Assembly: GCA_937881255.1 (NCBI GenBank)
Contig: CALGFH010000226.1
Span: 1-15,096 of the forward strand
From: an uncultured Actinomycetes bacterium
GTDB taxonomy: Bacteria > Actinomycetota > CALGFH01
DNA length: 15,096 nt
Direction of reading: 5' to 3'
This document shows positions 1 to 8,237 of the stretch, one piece after another. A program made the position numbers and the translations under genes. Within the stretch, counting starts at the first letter, position 1, and each line of letters starts with the position of its first letter. Under the pieces are notes generated by a model, which had not been told where the DNA came from, ran no database searches, and worked only from the letters and a program-made list of their open reading frames with translations.

Positions 1-1540
1 GCAAGATCTGCCAGTTCCTTGCCCCGGCCGGCGGCTAGCTAGCCGGCCAGCGGAGGGCGCGAGGCGCGGGCGAGCGCCGGCCCGGTCCCGAGGGCGGTGA
101 GCAGCTCCCGGGCCCGGGCCAGGTGCTCGTCGCGGCCCCAGCCGCCGGGGGTGGTCTCGGGGGCGCGGAGGTGGCGGCCCAGCTCGAGGTGGGCCATGGC
201 CTCGTCGTAGGGGAGGTCGAGGCGGCGGGCGCTGTCCAGGCTGCGCCGCCAGGCGCGGACGGCCCGGGGGCGGCGGCCGGCCAGCCACAGCTGGAGGCCG
301 CCGGTCCGCAGGGCCCTGGCCGCGGTCACCGGGCAGCCGGCCGTGAACGACCGCAGCCGGTCGCAGGCGCCGGCGGCGACGGCCGGGTCGTGGCCGCGCT
401 CCCGCAGGGCCAGGGCCACCTCGGCCAGCAGGGTGACGGCTTCGCCGAGCCACATCCGCGGCAGCCCGGCCGCGACCGCGTCGCGCAGCCCGTCCCTGAC
501 CGCGGTCCCGGCCTCGGCGTCGCGCCCGGCCCGCAGGTGGACCAGGGCCATGCCGGCATGGATCCGGAGCCGCTCGGACGCCGGCACGTCGGCGAACATC
601 GACCGGCTCTCCTCCAGCAGCTCCAGGGCCTGCCTGGTGTCCAGCTCCAGGCGGAGCAGGGCCTCGGCCTGCCCGGCCAGGCCCCAGTGCAGCGACAGCT
701 GGTCGTGGCGGCCACGGGCCGACGCCGCCACCTCGGCGAAGCCATCCGCCATCTGGCGGTAGCGTCCCCGGTAGCCGTCCGCGACCGCCAGCAGGGAGAC
801 GCACTCCTCCCGGAACCGCGGCTGGCCCATGCGGGCGAAGCTGCCGGCGGCCCGGCGGAGGCAGGTCTCGGCGGCCGACCAGGCGCCCACCGTGACGTGG
901 TCGACGCCCCTGACCTCGAGCGGGTAGGCCAGCGCGGCCTCGTCGGTGCCGGCCGCGATGGCGTCGTCGGCCAGGCGGGCGTACCAGTCGGCCAGCCGGT
1001 GACGGCGGGAGACCCTGGCGCTGAGGGCGGTGACGGCGTAGCCGGCGGCGACGTCGCCGGCGCTGCCCGCGCGCTCGGCCGCGTTGATCGTCCTGACCCC
1101 GCTGGCCATCATCGGGAGGAGCTGGCCGCCCATGTAGTAGGTCTCGCCGATCATGGCGTAGGCCTGGGCGACATCGGCCGCGACCAGGCGGGCCTCCTCG
1201 TCGGGCGCCGGCCGGGGGCCGAGGGCGCGGCTGCGGGCCTGCCCGGCGGCGCCCCTGGCCACGGCCGCGACCCAGCCGGCGCCGGTCGCCGGCAGGGGCC
1301 GGTCGGCCAGGGCCAGCATGGCCCGCAGCTCCTCCTGCCCCTCCTCGGATCGCCCGAGCTGGTACTGGGCCAGCCCGGCCCACAGGTGCCACCTGGCCCG
1401 CTGCCGTGGGGTGGCGTCCTCGCGGGCCAGGGCCCGTTGGATCGCCCCCAGCGCCTCCTCGAAGCGGCCGTGCCGGCGGTGGACCAGCCACAGGTCCTCG
1501 AGGAGGCCGGCCAGGGCGTCGATCCCGTCCGCCTCGGCCA

Positions 1541-1560
1541 GCTCCTGCCAGCTCCTGCCA
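1541..1560. repeat. 10-bp perfect tandem duplication causing a frameshift
   Basis: The 10-mer GCTCCTGCCA occurs twice back to back (1541-1550 and 1551-1560) inside the regulator gene. Upstream of it the minus-strand reading frame encodes conserved regulator sequence; downstream the same protein continues one base out of register. Deleting one copy joins the frames exactly. This fits a recent slipped-strand duplication or an assembly error. Confidence 0.9.
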
Positions 1561-2696
1561 GGCCGCGCGCAGGTTGCCGGTCTCGGGGTCGACCTCGGCC
1601 AGGACGGCCGCGTCGAAGGCGTCGGCCAGCCGGTCGTGGCGGGACCGCAGGAACCCGGCGTAGTGGGCGGCGTGGGCCCGCCGGGTGGCGGCCGCGTCCC
1701 CGGAGGCCTCCAGCCGCTCGGCGGCGAACTGGCGCAGCAGCTCGTGCAGGCCGTAGCGCCCGCCCTCGGCCCGGTCCACCAGGGACCGCTCGACCAGCGC
1801 CGACAGCATGGCCACCTCGGCGCCGGCCACGGCCTCGGCGGCGGCCGGGTCGAAGCCGCCGCGGAACACCGACAGCCGGGCCAGGGCCCGCTGCTGGTCG
1901 CCGTCGAGCAGCCGCCAGGACGCCTCGATCACCGCGCGCATGCTGCGGTGGCGGGGCGGGCGGGCGGCCGAGGTGGTCTGGAGCACATCTAGGTCGGAGC
2001 CGAGCTTGTCCGCGATCACCTGGCAGGGGAGCGTCCTGGCCAGGTCGGCGGCCAGCTCGATGGCCAGCGGCAGCCCCTCGACCAGCCGGCAGATGGCGGC
2101 AACGGCCGGCCCCTCCTCCTCCAGCGAGAAGCCGGCCCTGACCCGCCGGGCCCGCTCGGCGAACAGCTCGACCGCCGGGCCCTCGCCCAGCCCGGGCACG
2201 TCGAGGACCCACTCCACCCCGGTCCCGACCCGGCGCCTGGAGGTGGCCAGCAGCTTGAGCCCCGGGGCCCCGGCCAGCAGGTCGGTGAGCAGGGAGGCGG
2301 CGCCGGGCAGGTGCTCGAGGTTGTCCAGCACCACCAGCAGGCGCCGCTCGGCCAGCCAGGCCTTGAGCAGGTCGCGGACCGGGCGGCGGGCGGCCAGCGG
2401 CACGGCCAGGGCCTCGGCCACGGTCACGGCCAGCAGGTCGGGCACCTGCTCGGGGTTGTCCGGCTCGACCCCGGCCAGGGCGACCACGGCGGCGCCGTCG
2501 GCGAACCGGGGGGCCAGCCCCTCGGCCGCGGCCAGGGCGAGCCGGGTCTTGCCGACCCCACCCGGCCCGACCAGCGTCAGCAGCCGGCAGGCCTCCCCCT
2601 CGACCAGCGCGACCACCCGGGCCAGGTCGGCCTCCCGCCCGATCAGGTCGGGGGTGTGGACAACCGGGAGCACCTCGTTGCCCACTCGGCTACGCT

Positions 2697-2727
2697 CCCC
2701 CTCCGGGGGGCCAAGCCCCGGCGGGGC
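2697..2727. repeat. GC-rich nested hairpin, REP-like, in the regulator's interdomain linker
   Basis: Three overlapping stem-loops can form here: CCCCC-TCC-GGGGG (2697-2709), GGGG-CCAAG-CCCC (2707-2719) and GCCCC-GGC-GGGGC (2715-2727). They fall in the Pro/Gly-rich linker (about residues 244-275) between the BTAD and ATPase domains, where an in-frame insertion would be tolerated. Chance in a very GC-rich gene is a real alternative. Confidence 0.35.
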
Positions 2728-3489
2728 GGGTTCAGGCACGCCTGGATCGGGACGGGTGGGGGCGAGGTCGCCGGCGCGGATGCGGTCGGTGAGGCGGATC
2801 GTCTCCGGGGAGGGGTCGACTCCCAGCTCCTCGGCCAGCACGTGGCGGCAGGTCTCGAACTGGGCCAGGGCGGCCGCCCGGTCGTCCTTGGCGGCCAGGA
2901 ACCCCATCAGCAGCCGGTGCGCCTCCTCCGACAGCGGGTCGAGCGACAGCATCCGGCGGGCCGCCTCGACCCCGGCGGCCGGGTCGCCGCGGGCGGCGGC
3001 GTCGTCGGCCAGCCGGGCCAGCCCGGTCACGGCCAGCCGGCGCAGGTGCTCGCGCTCGCCCTCGATCCAGGTCTCGAGCTCGGGGGCGCCCCGCACGACC
3101 AGGTCGTCGAGGAAGTCGCCCCGGTACAGCCGGACGGCCGCCTTGACCCGCTCCAGGTCGCCGTCCCCGCCGGCCAGGGCGGCCGCGAACTCGCGCCGGT
3201 CGAGCCAGAAGCTGGACGGGTCGGCGGCCACGTAGCCGCGCGTCACCTGGAGGTTGTCGTCGACCACCCGGCGCAGCTTGGTCAGGGCCAGGCGCAGGTT
3301 GGCCCGGGCGCCCTCCTCGGGCAGGTCGCCCCAGAGCAGCCCGGCAAGGGCCGACCGCGAGTGCCGCTCGCCCGTCGTGGCCAGGTACAGCAGCAGCGCG
3401 GTCGCCTTGGCCGAGCCCAGCTCGACCGGCGAGCCGTCGTCGCGGGTGATCCGGGGCTTGCCCAGGACGGCGATCCGGAGCCCTGGCAA

Positions 3490-3563
3490 CCCTCCACCTG
3501 CCCTTCCTGTGCGTCAGGCGAAGCCTAGCGTATGGGATCATCGGCCCGACAGAGGGAGGCACG
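3490..3563. promoter_or_regulatory. Divergent promoter region between the BTAD regulator and the patatin gene
   Basis: This 74-bp gap separates two divergent genes. It contains TAGCGT (3526-3531) on the plus strand and TACGCT (3532-3527) on the minus strand. Both fit the actinobacterial -10 pattern TANNNT, and they overlap almost completely, so the two promoters may exclude each other. The plus gene has a strong ribosome binding site, GAGGGAGG (3552-3559). The minus gene has GGAAGGG and GGAGG sequences just before its TTG. No -35 box is obvious. Confidence 0.4.
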
Positions 3564-4424
3564 GTGACGGGGGACCAGGGCCGGGCGCACGAGGTCGCCT
3601 TCGTGCTCGGCGGCGGCGGGGTGCTCGGCGCCCACGAGGTCGGCATGCTCCAGGCCCTGGCCGAGGCCGGGGTCCGGCCCGACCTGGTCCTCGGCACCTC
3701 GGTGGGGGCGCTCAACGGCGTGTTCGTGGCCGCCCACCGCGACCCTGGCGCGGCCGTCCCCGAGCTGGCCGCGGTGTGGCGCGACGGGGTGGCCGCCGAG
3801 GCGTTCGGCGGCTCGCTGCTCGGGCGGGTCCGGACCCTGGCCCGCTCCGGCACCCACCTGCATCCCAACGAGCCCCTGCGCCAGCTGCTGGAGGCCCTGC
3901 CGGTCAAGCGGATCGAGGAGCTGGCCCTGCCCTTCCAGTGCGTCGCGGCCAGCATCGAGCGGGCCGCGGCCCACTGGTTCAGCGACGGGCCGATCACCGA
4001 GGCCGTGCTCGCCTCGGCGGCCGTGCCCGGGCTGCTGCCGCCGGTCCGGGTGGGCGACGAGCACTTCTTCGACGGCGGCCTGGTCCACAGCATCCCCATC
4101 GGCCGGGCCCTGGAGCTGGGGGCCAGGACGGTGTACGTGCTCCACGTCGGCCGCATCGAGCGGCCCCTCCAGGTGCCGTCGCGGCCCTGGGAGGTCGGGC
4201 TGGTGGCGTTCGAGATCGCCCGCCGGCACCGGTTCGCCGAGGACATGGCCGCGGTCCCGCCGGGGGTGACCGTCCATGTCCTGCCCGCCGGGGCCGAGGC
4301 CCCGGCCGGGGTCGACCTGTCCCAGCTCCGCTACCGCGACGCCTCCCGGATCGACGAGCACATCCAGCGGGCCTACGAGGCCTCGGCCGCCTACCTGGCC
4401 GGCGTCTCCGAGCGGACGGGATAG
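3564..4424 (+). CDS. Patatin-like phospholipase family protein
   Basis: The 286-residue product has the three hallmarks of the patatin fold: a glycine-rich oxyanion loop (GGGGVLGAHE, residues 16-25), the nucleophile elbow GTSVG (Ser46) and the dyad partner in FFDGG (Asp170). Patatin-like enzymes are Ser-Asp dyad acyl hydrolases that release fatty acids from membrane lipids. No signal peptide is visible, so it is probably cytoplasmic or membrane-peripheral. The start is GTG, 4 nt after GAGGGAGG. The C-terminal third (about 185-286) is typical of RssA-like bacterial patatins. Its stop lies 5 nt before the acyltransferase start, so the two are probably co-transcribed. The substrate is unknown. 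Confidence 0.92.
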   Translation: MTGDQGRAHEVAFVLGGGGVLGAHEVGMLQALAEAGVRPDLVLGTSVGALNGVFVAAHRDPGAAVPELAAVWRDGVAAEAFGGSLLGRVRTLARSGTHLHPNEPLRQLLEALPVKRIEELALPFQCVAASIERAAAHWFSDGPITEAVLASAAVPGLLPPVRVGDEHFFDGGLVHSIPIGRALELGARTVYVLHVGRIERPLQVPSRPWEVGLVAFEIARRHRFAEDMAAVPPGVTVHVLPAGAEAPAGVDLSQLRYRDASRIDEHIQRAYEASAAYLAGVSERTG

Positions 4425-4429
4425 CGGCG

Positions 4430-5500
4430 GTGCTGCCACCGAAGCTGGTCCGGCGGCTGGTGCTGGCGCCGCTGGTCCTGGTGGTCACGATCGCCCTGCT
4501 GGTGCTGCTGCCGGGGCTGGTGATCCTGGCCGCGGCCGCCTCGCCGCTGCTGCCCGGCCGCTGGCGGGCCCTGCGGCTGCTCTGGTTCGCGCTGGTCTGG
4601 CTGGCCATGGAGTCGGTGGCCCTGTTCGCCTGCCTGGCCCTCTGGGTGGCCAGCGGCTTCGGCGGCCGCCTGAGCTCCGAGCCCTACCTGGAGCGCCACT
4701 ACGCGCTGATGCGCTGGTGGCTGGCGGTGGTGTTCCGGGTCGCGTCCCGCACCTTCCGGCTGCGCATCGAGATCGAGGAGCCGGAGCTGACCCCCGAGGA
4801 GGCCGGCGCCCGCCTGACCCGCCCGGTGATCGTGCTCAGCCGCCACGCCGGCCCCGGCGACTCGTTCCTGCTCGTCCACCACCTGCTCAGCCGCTACCAG
4901 CGCAAGCCCCGGATCGTGATGAAGGCCGCCCTCCAGTTCGACCCCAGCCTGGACGTGGTCATCAACCGCCTGCCCAACGCCTTCGTGCCGGCCCGGCGCG
5001 GCGCCGGCAACCTGGTCATCAAGGAGATCGAGCGGCTGGCGGCCGGGCTCGGCCCCACCGGGGCCCTGGTGATCTTCCCCGAGGGCGGCAACTTCACCCC
5101 GCGGCGCCGGCTCCGGGCCATCCGGCTGCTGGAGGAGCGCCGCCTGGCCGAGGAGGCGGCCAAGGCCAGGGCCATGGAGCACCTGCTCCCGCCCAAGCCG
5201 GGCGGCGCCCTGGCCGCGATCGAGGCCGCCCCCACCGCCGACGTGATCTTCGTCGCCCACACCGGCCTGGAGCACGTCGTCACCGTCGGCGACGTCTGGC
5301 GGGCCCTGCCCATGGAGCAGGTCCTCAAGGCCCGCTGGTGGCGGGTGCCCGCGGCCGAGGTCCCCACCGACCGCGAGGCCCAGGTCGACTGGCTGTACGC
5401 CTGGTGGGCCCAGATCGACCTGTGGATCAGCGACCACCGCCCCACCGCCCTGCCCCGCAAGGACCGCCAGGTCGGCGTGGCCGTCCAGCCGGAGTCCTAG
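4430..5500 (+). CDS. PlsC-type lysophospholipid/1-acylglycerol-3-phosphate acyltransferase family membrane protein
   Basis: The 356-residue product starts with two strongly hydrophobic segments (about residues 10-38 and 50-75). A soluble acyltransferase domain follows, carrying the HX4D motif in SRHAGPGDSF (His139, Asp144) and the substrate-binding FPEGGNFTP motif (216-224). In this family His and Asp drive acyl transfer from acyl-CoA or acyl-ACP to a glycerolipid. It is longer than classical PlsC (about 240 residues), with an additional N-terminal membrane part and a Trp-rich C-terminal tail. The GTG start is chosen because it is 5 nt after the patatin stop and directly precedes the first hydrophobic segment; no strong Shine-Dalgarno is seen, consistent with translational coupling. 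Its TAG (5498-5500) overlaps the stop of the convergent aldo/keto reductase. The acyl acceptor is unknown. Confidence 0.9.
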   Translation: MLPPKLVRRLVLAPLVLVVTIALLVLLPGLVILAAAASPLLPGRWRALRLLWFALVWLAMESVALFACLALWVASGFGGRLSSEPYLERHYALMRWWLAVVFRVASRTFRLRIEIEEPELTPEEAGARLTRPVIVLSRHAGPGDSFLLVHHLLSRYQRKPRIVMKAALQFDPSLDVVINRLPNAFVPARRGAGNLVIKEIERLAAGLGPTGALVIFPEGGNFTPRRRLRAIRLLEERRLAEEAAKARAMEHLLPPKPGGALAAIEAAPTADVIFVAHTGLEHVVTVGDVWRALPMEQVLKARWWRVPAAEVPTDREAQVDWLYAWWAQIDLWISDHRPTALPRKDRQVGVAVQPES

Positions 5501-6537
5501 CCGGCCCGGCGGTGGGCGGCGATCCGCTCGAAGGTGGTGCCGAAGACCAGCCCGCGGACGTGGTCGCTCTCCAGGAACGACCGCGGGAAGCCGCGCTGGA
5601 ACGCCGACGCGGCCTCCAGGCGGGCGAGCTGGCCGGCGCTGAGCTCGAGGTCGAGGCAGCCGAGGTTGTCGGCCAGCTGGGCGGCGCTGCGGGCCCCGAC
5701 GATCGGGATCACCGGGGTGCCCCAGCCGGGCTCCTGCTGGCGGACCCAGCCGATGGCCACCTGGGCCGGGGGGCGGCCGAGCTCGGCGGCCACGGCCACG
5801 ACCTCGCCGGCCAGCTGGTTGACCCTGGGGCTGACGTGCTCGGGGCGGGAGCGGGTTGGCCGGCCGTCGGGGGCCAGGTACTTGCCGGTCAGCTCGCCCG
5901 ACTCGAGCACGCCCCAGGGGGTGACGGCCAGGTCGAGGGCCGCGGCCAGCGGCAGGAGCTCGCGCTCCACCGACCTGTCCGCCAGCGACCAGGGCAGCTG
6001 GAGGCCGCAGAAGGCGGCCCAGCCGCGCAGCTCGGCCAGGGTGACGGCCCGGGCGGCCGCCCAGGCCGGGGTGTCGGAGGCGCCCACGTACAGCACCTTG
6101 CCCGCCCTGACCAGGTCGTCGAGGGCGCGGACGACCTCCTCGACCGGGGTCATCCCGTCCCACATGTGGACCCAGAGCAGGTCGACGTGGTCGGTGCCGA
6201 GCCGCTCCAGGCTGGCCTCCAGGGCCCGGACCAGGTTCTTGCGGTGGTTGCCGCCGGCGTTGGGGTCGTCGGGCCGGGTGCTCAGGCTGTACTTGGTGGC
6301 CACCACGAAGTGGTCGCGGTCGGCCGCGACCAGCTCGCCGACGATCCGCTCGCTGGTCCCGTTGGTGTAGTTGTTGGCCGTGTCGACGAAGTTGCCGCCG
6401 GCCTCGGCGAAGGCGTCGAACATCTTGCGGCACTCGTCGCGGTCGGCCCCCCAGCCCCAGTCGGTGCCGAAGGTCATGGTGCCCAGGGCGAGCTCGGACA
6501 CGCGCAGGCCGCTGCGGCCGAACAGGCGGTAGTTCAT
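5497..6537 (-). CDS. Aldo/keto reductase family oxidoreductase
   Basis: The 346-residue product is a full-length (beta/alpha)8 aldo/keto reductase, an NADPH-dependent cytosolic enzyme reducing carbonyl compounds. The catalytic tetrad is visible: Asp52 and Tyr57 in NFVDTANNY, Lys82 in ATKYS and His124 in LLWVHMWD. The N-terminal MNYRLFGRSGLRVSELALGTMTFG is characteristic of the YajO/Tas-like or potassium-channel-beta-like branch, and the C-terminal IPIVGARSAAQLADNL matches the NADP-binding end. Its ATG overlaps the TGA of the upstream ArsR-type regulator as ATGA, which implies one transcript and translational coupling. Regulation by that ArsR protein is therefore likely. The substrate cannot be told from sequence. 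Confidence 0.95.
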   Translation of the reverse strand: MNYRLFGRSGLRVSELALGTMTFGTDWGWGADRDECRKMFDAFAEAGGNFVDTANNYTNGTSERIVGELVAADRDHFVVATKYSLSTRPDDPNAGGNHRKNLVRALEASLERLGTDHVDLLWVHMWDGMTPVEEVVRALDDLVRAGKVLYVGASDTPAWAAARAVTLAELRGWAAFCGLQLPWSLADRSVERELLPLAAALDLAVTPWGVLESGELTGKYLAPDGRPTRSRPEHVSPRVNQLAGEVVAVAAELGRPPAQVAIGWVRQQEPGWGTPVIPIVGARSAAQLADNLGCLDLELSAGQLARLEAASAFQRGFPRSFLESDHVRGLVFGTTFERIAAHRRAG

Positions 6538-7571
6538 GGTCGCTCCTCTCCGGGGGCGGTCAGCACCGACGCCAGCAGGGCGGTGGCCTCGGCCACGGCC
6601 TCGCGGCGCAGGCCGTAGCGGTAGCGGCGGGCGTTGCCGGCAAGGCGGACCAGCCCGGCCGCCCGCAGCAGGCCCATGTGGTGGTGGACGGTCGAGCGGG
6701 ACAGCCCGACCGCCCCGGCCAGCTCGTCCAGGTCGCGGGGGCCGCCGGCGAGGGCGGTCAGGATCCGCTGGCGCTGCTCGTCGCCCAGGGCCCGGCCCAG
6801 CCGCAGCAGGCCCTCGGCGGTGGCCGCCCGCTGGTCGCCGTCCTGGCCGCGGGCCGGGTGGCAGATGATGCGGGTGTCGCGGTGCTGGCACAGCAGCAGC
6901 CAGGGCCGGGCGGCCAGGTGGGGGACGAGCAGCACCCGGGGGCACTCGGGCTCGGGCTCGTAGGCGAACCCGCCGCAGACCAGCTCGATCAGCCGGGCCG
7001 GGGCCATGGTGGCGGCCAGCTCGGTGGTGGCCTGGGCGTCGGCGGCCAGCAGCTCGACCAGGCCGGGCTCGCGGGCCGCGAACGACTCCTCGTGCCAGCG
7101 GCCCAGCGCCTCCAGCAGGCGCCGCCGGGTCTCCTCCGGGCCGAGCGGCAGCAGCACGGCCAGGGCCTGGCGGGCCGCGCCGCCGTAGTAGCGGGGGTGG
7201 TCGAGCAGGCGGGCCTGGGCGGCCCGGTCGCCGGCGGCGGCGGCCTCGATCGCCTCGGGCGGGATCAGGCGGCGCCAGGCGGGCACGTCGGCCCCGAGCA
7301 GCTGGCGCCGGACCTCCAGCGGGTCGGCCGCCTCCAGGGAGGCCAGCAGGGCGGCCGCGTCCCGCGGGGCCGGGGCCTCGGTGGCCAGCCCGAGCAGGTG
7401 CAGCCAGACCTCCCCGGAGCGGTCCCCGACCCCCTCGAGGGCGCCGCGCGTGCCGGCCGGCGCCCGCTCGGCCGGGAGCGCCGACAGCTCGATCAGCAGC
7501 TCGTAGGCGCCGGCGGCCTCGGCCTGGACCGTGAGCGGCGGGTCGTGCAGGGTCACGTCGCGGATGAGCAT
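6534..7571 (-). CDS. ArsR-type winged-helix transcriptional regulator with a long N-terminal domain
   Basis: This 345-residue protein is much longer than a classical ArsR/SmtB repressor (about 100 residues). The C-terminal 90 residues carry the winged helix: LGDEQRQRILTALA, the helix-turn-helix LDELAGAVGLSRSTVHHHMGLL (281-302) and a wing (ARRYRYGLR). The first ~240 residues are an Ala/Leu-rich domain found in long actinobacterial ArsR-type proteins (DUF5937-like, from memory), probably for ligand binding or dimerisation. Cysteines occur at 199, 210, 228 and 237, but no classical CXC metal site is seen, so metal sensing is not supported. It overlaps the aldo/keto reductase by 4 nt and has an inverted repeat just upstream, suggesting it regulates its own operon. 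The ATG lacks a strong Shine-Dalgarno. Confidence 0.88.
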   Translation of the reverse strand: MLIRDVTLHDPPLTVQAEAAGAYELLIELSALPAERAPAGTRGALEGVGDRSGEVWLHLLGLATEAPAPRDAAALLASLEAADPLEVRRQLLGADVPAWRRLIPPEAIEAAAAGDRAAQARLLDHPRYYGGAARQALAVLLPLGPEETRRRLLEALGRWHEESFAAREPGLVELLAADAQATTELAATMAPARLIELVCGGFAYEPEPECPRVLLVPHLAARPWLLLCQHRDTRIICHPARGQDGDQRAATAEGLLRLGRALGDEQRQRILTALAGGPRDLDELAGAVGLSRSTVHHHMGLLRAAGLVRLAGNARRYRYGLRREAVAEATALLASVLTAPGEERP

Positions 7572-7585
7572 GGACTTCGACTTTC

Positions 7586-7603
7586 ATCCGATAAACTTCG
7601 GAT
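7586..7603. promoter_or_regulatory. Candidate operator: ATCCGA-N6-TCGGAT inverted repeat
   Basis: A perfect 6-bp inverted repeat with a 6-bp spacer (ATCCGA, TAAACT, TCGGAT) lies 14 bp upstream of the ArsR-type start, in an AT-rich island unusual for this window. The minus strand also has TAGAGT (7610-7605), a possible -10 box, which would place the transcription start inside the repeat. Size and symmetry suit an ArsR-family dimer. The divergent repair genes start 50 bp away and could share the control. Confidence 0.6.
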
Positions 7604-7640
7604 AACTCTACGGGCTCGCTCGGCGGCGCGCAAGCTGCGG

Positions 7641-7646
7641 TAGCCT
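7641..7646 (+). promoter_or_regulatory. Possible -10 box for a leaderless transcript of the HhH-GPD gene
   Basis: TAGCCT fits TANNNT and ends 6 nt before the ATG at 7653, with no purine-rich ribosome binding site in between. This is the usual layout of leaderless genes in actinobacteria. No convincing -35 box is visible. Confidence 0.4.
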
Positions 7647-7652
7647 CCAACC

Positions 7653-8237
7653 ATGGCACCATCCACCCTGCGGCTCGCCCAGGACCCGGAGGCCGACGCG
7701 CTGCTGGCCAGGGACCCGCTGGCCCTGCTGATGGGCATGCTGCTGGACCAGCAGTTCCCGCTCGAGTGGGCCTTCCGGGCCCCGTGGCGGCTGGCCCAGC
7801 GGATGGAGCGGACCTCGCTGGACGCGGCCGAGCTGGCCGACTGGGACCCGGACGCGTTCGTCAAGCTGATGGCCGGCCCGCCGGCCCTGCACCGCTACCC
7901 GGCGTCGATGGCCGCGCGGGTCCAGGCGCTCTGCCGCATCGTCGTCGACCAGTACGGCGGGGACGCCGCCGCCATCTGGCGGACGGCCGCCACCGGCAAG
8001 GAGCTGCTGGCCCGGCTGCGCGCCCTGCCCGGCTTCGGCGAGCAGAAGGCGCGGATCTTCGTCGCCCTGCTCGGCAAGCAGCTCGGGGTCCAGCCCGACG
8101 GCTGGCGCGAGGTGGCCGGCCCCTACGGCGAGGACGGGTCGCGCCGGTCGGCGGCCGACGTCACCGACGCCGACACCCTGGCCGAGGTGCGGGCCTTCAA
8201 GCAGGCGGCCAAGAAGTCCGCCAAGGGCGGCGGCTAG
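7653..8237 (+). CDS. HhH-GPD family base-excision DNA repair protein (TIGR03252-like)
   Basis: The 194-residue product matches the small actinobacterial HhH-GPD family with the conserved N-terminal MLLDQQFPLEWAF (29-41) and the helix-hairpin-helix LPGFGEQKARIFVALLGKQ (125-143). HhH-GPD proteins flip out damaged bases and cleave the glycosidic bond. Aligning the hairpin by eye with endonuclease III puts Gln131 at the lyase lysine position, while Asp149 sits 18 residues on, the spacing of the catalytic aspartate. If active it would thus be a monofunctional glycosylase; this is inference. The Lys-rich tail (KQAAKKSAKGGG) may contact DNA. Its stop shares a base with the start of the alkyltransferase-like gene (TAGTG), so the two are translationally coupled. 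Confidence 0.88.
   Translation: MAPSTLRLAQDPEADALLARDPLALLMGMLLDQQFPLEWAFRAPWRLAQRMERTSLDAAELADWDPDAFVKLMAGPPALHRYPASMAARVQALCRIVVDQYGGDAAAIWRTAATGKELLARLRALPGFGEQKARIFVALLGKQLGVQPDGWREVAGPYGEDGSRRSAADVTDADTLAEVRAFKQAAKKSAKGGG

Larger units (their letters stand above)
39..3489 (-). pseudogene. AfsR/SARP-type BTAD transcriptional regulator with NB-ARC-like ATPase and TPR-like C-terminus, split by a frameshift
   Basis: Reading the minus strand from a TTG at 3489 gives an OmpR-type winged-helix domain (about residues 4-92), a bacterial transcriptional activation domain (about 98-243), a Pro/Gly-rich linker, then an ATPase module. That module has Walker A GPGGVGKT (308-315), Walker B LLVVLDN (Asp389) and a GLPLAIEL motif (472-479). 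The helical, TPR-like remainder ends at the TAG at 39-41. At about residue 648 the frame is broken by a perfect 10-bp tandem duplication (1541-1560). Removing one copy joins WQEL to AEADGID and restores one frame of about 1146 residues, a usual size for this family. Family members are ATP-dependent activators, often of secondary metabolism or stress genes. It lies divergent from the lipase/acyltransferase pair, a plausible but unproven target. TTG is the only start I find between the in-frame TGA (3514-3516) and the domain. As read, only the DNA-binding and ATPase halves would be made in frame. Confidence 0.85.

Noticed and set aside
32..45. 14-bp palindrome CGGCTAGCTAGCCG as a terminator of the regulator gene
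   Set aside because: It spans the stop codon, has no loop or T-run, and the sequence beyond it is too short to judge.
123..2141. A 672-codon open plus-strand frame opposite the regulator
   Set aside because: It is a Gly/Pro/Gln/Arg-rich shadow of GC-rich coding DNA on the other strand, with no domain and no ribosome binding site.
2660..2700. Minus-strand stretch GTAGCCGAGTGGGCAACGAG, resembling the D-arm of a class II tRNA
   Set aside because: No matching acceptor stem, anticodon arm or T-arm can be drawn, and it lies within the continuous regulator frame.
4276..6618. A 780-codon plus-strand frame over the lipid genes and the reductase
   Set aside because: It is out of frame with the patatin and acyltransferase and antisense to the reductase; Pro/Arg/Gly-rich shadow composition.
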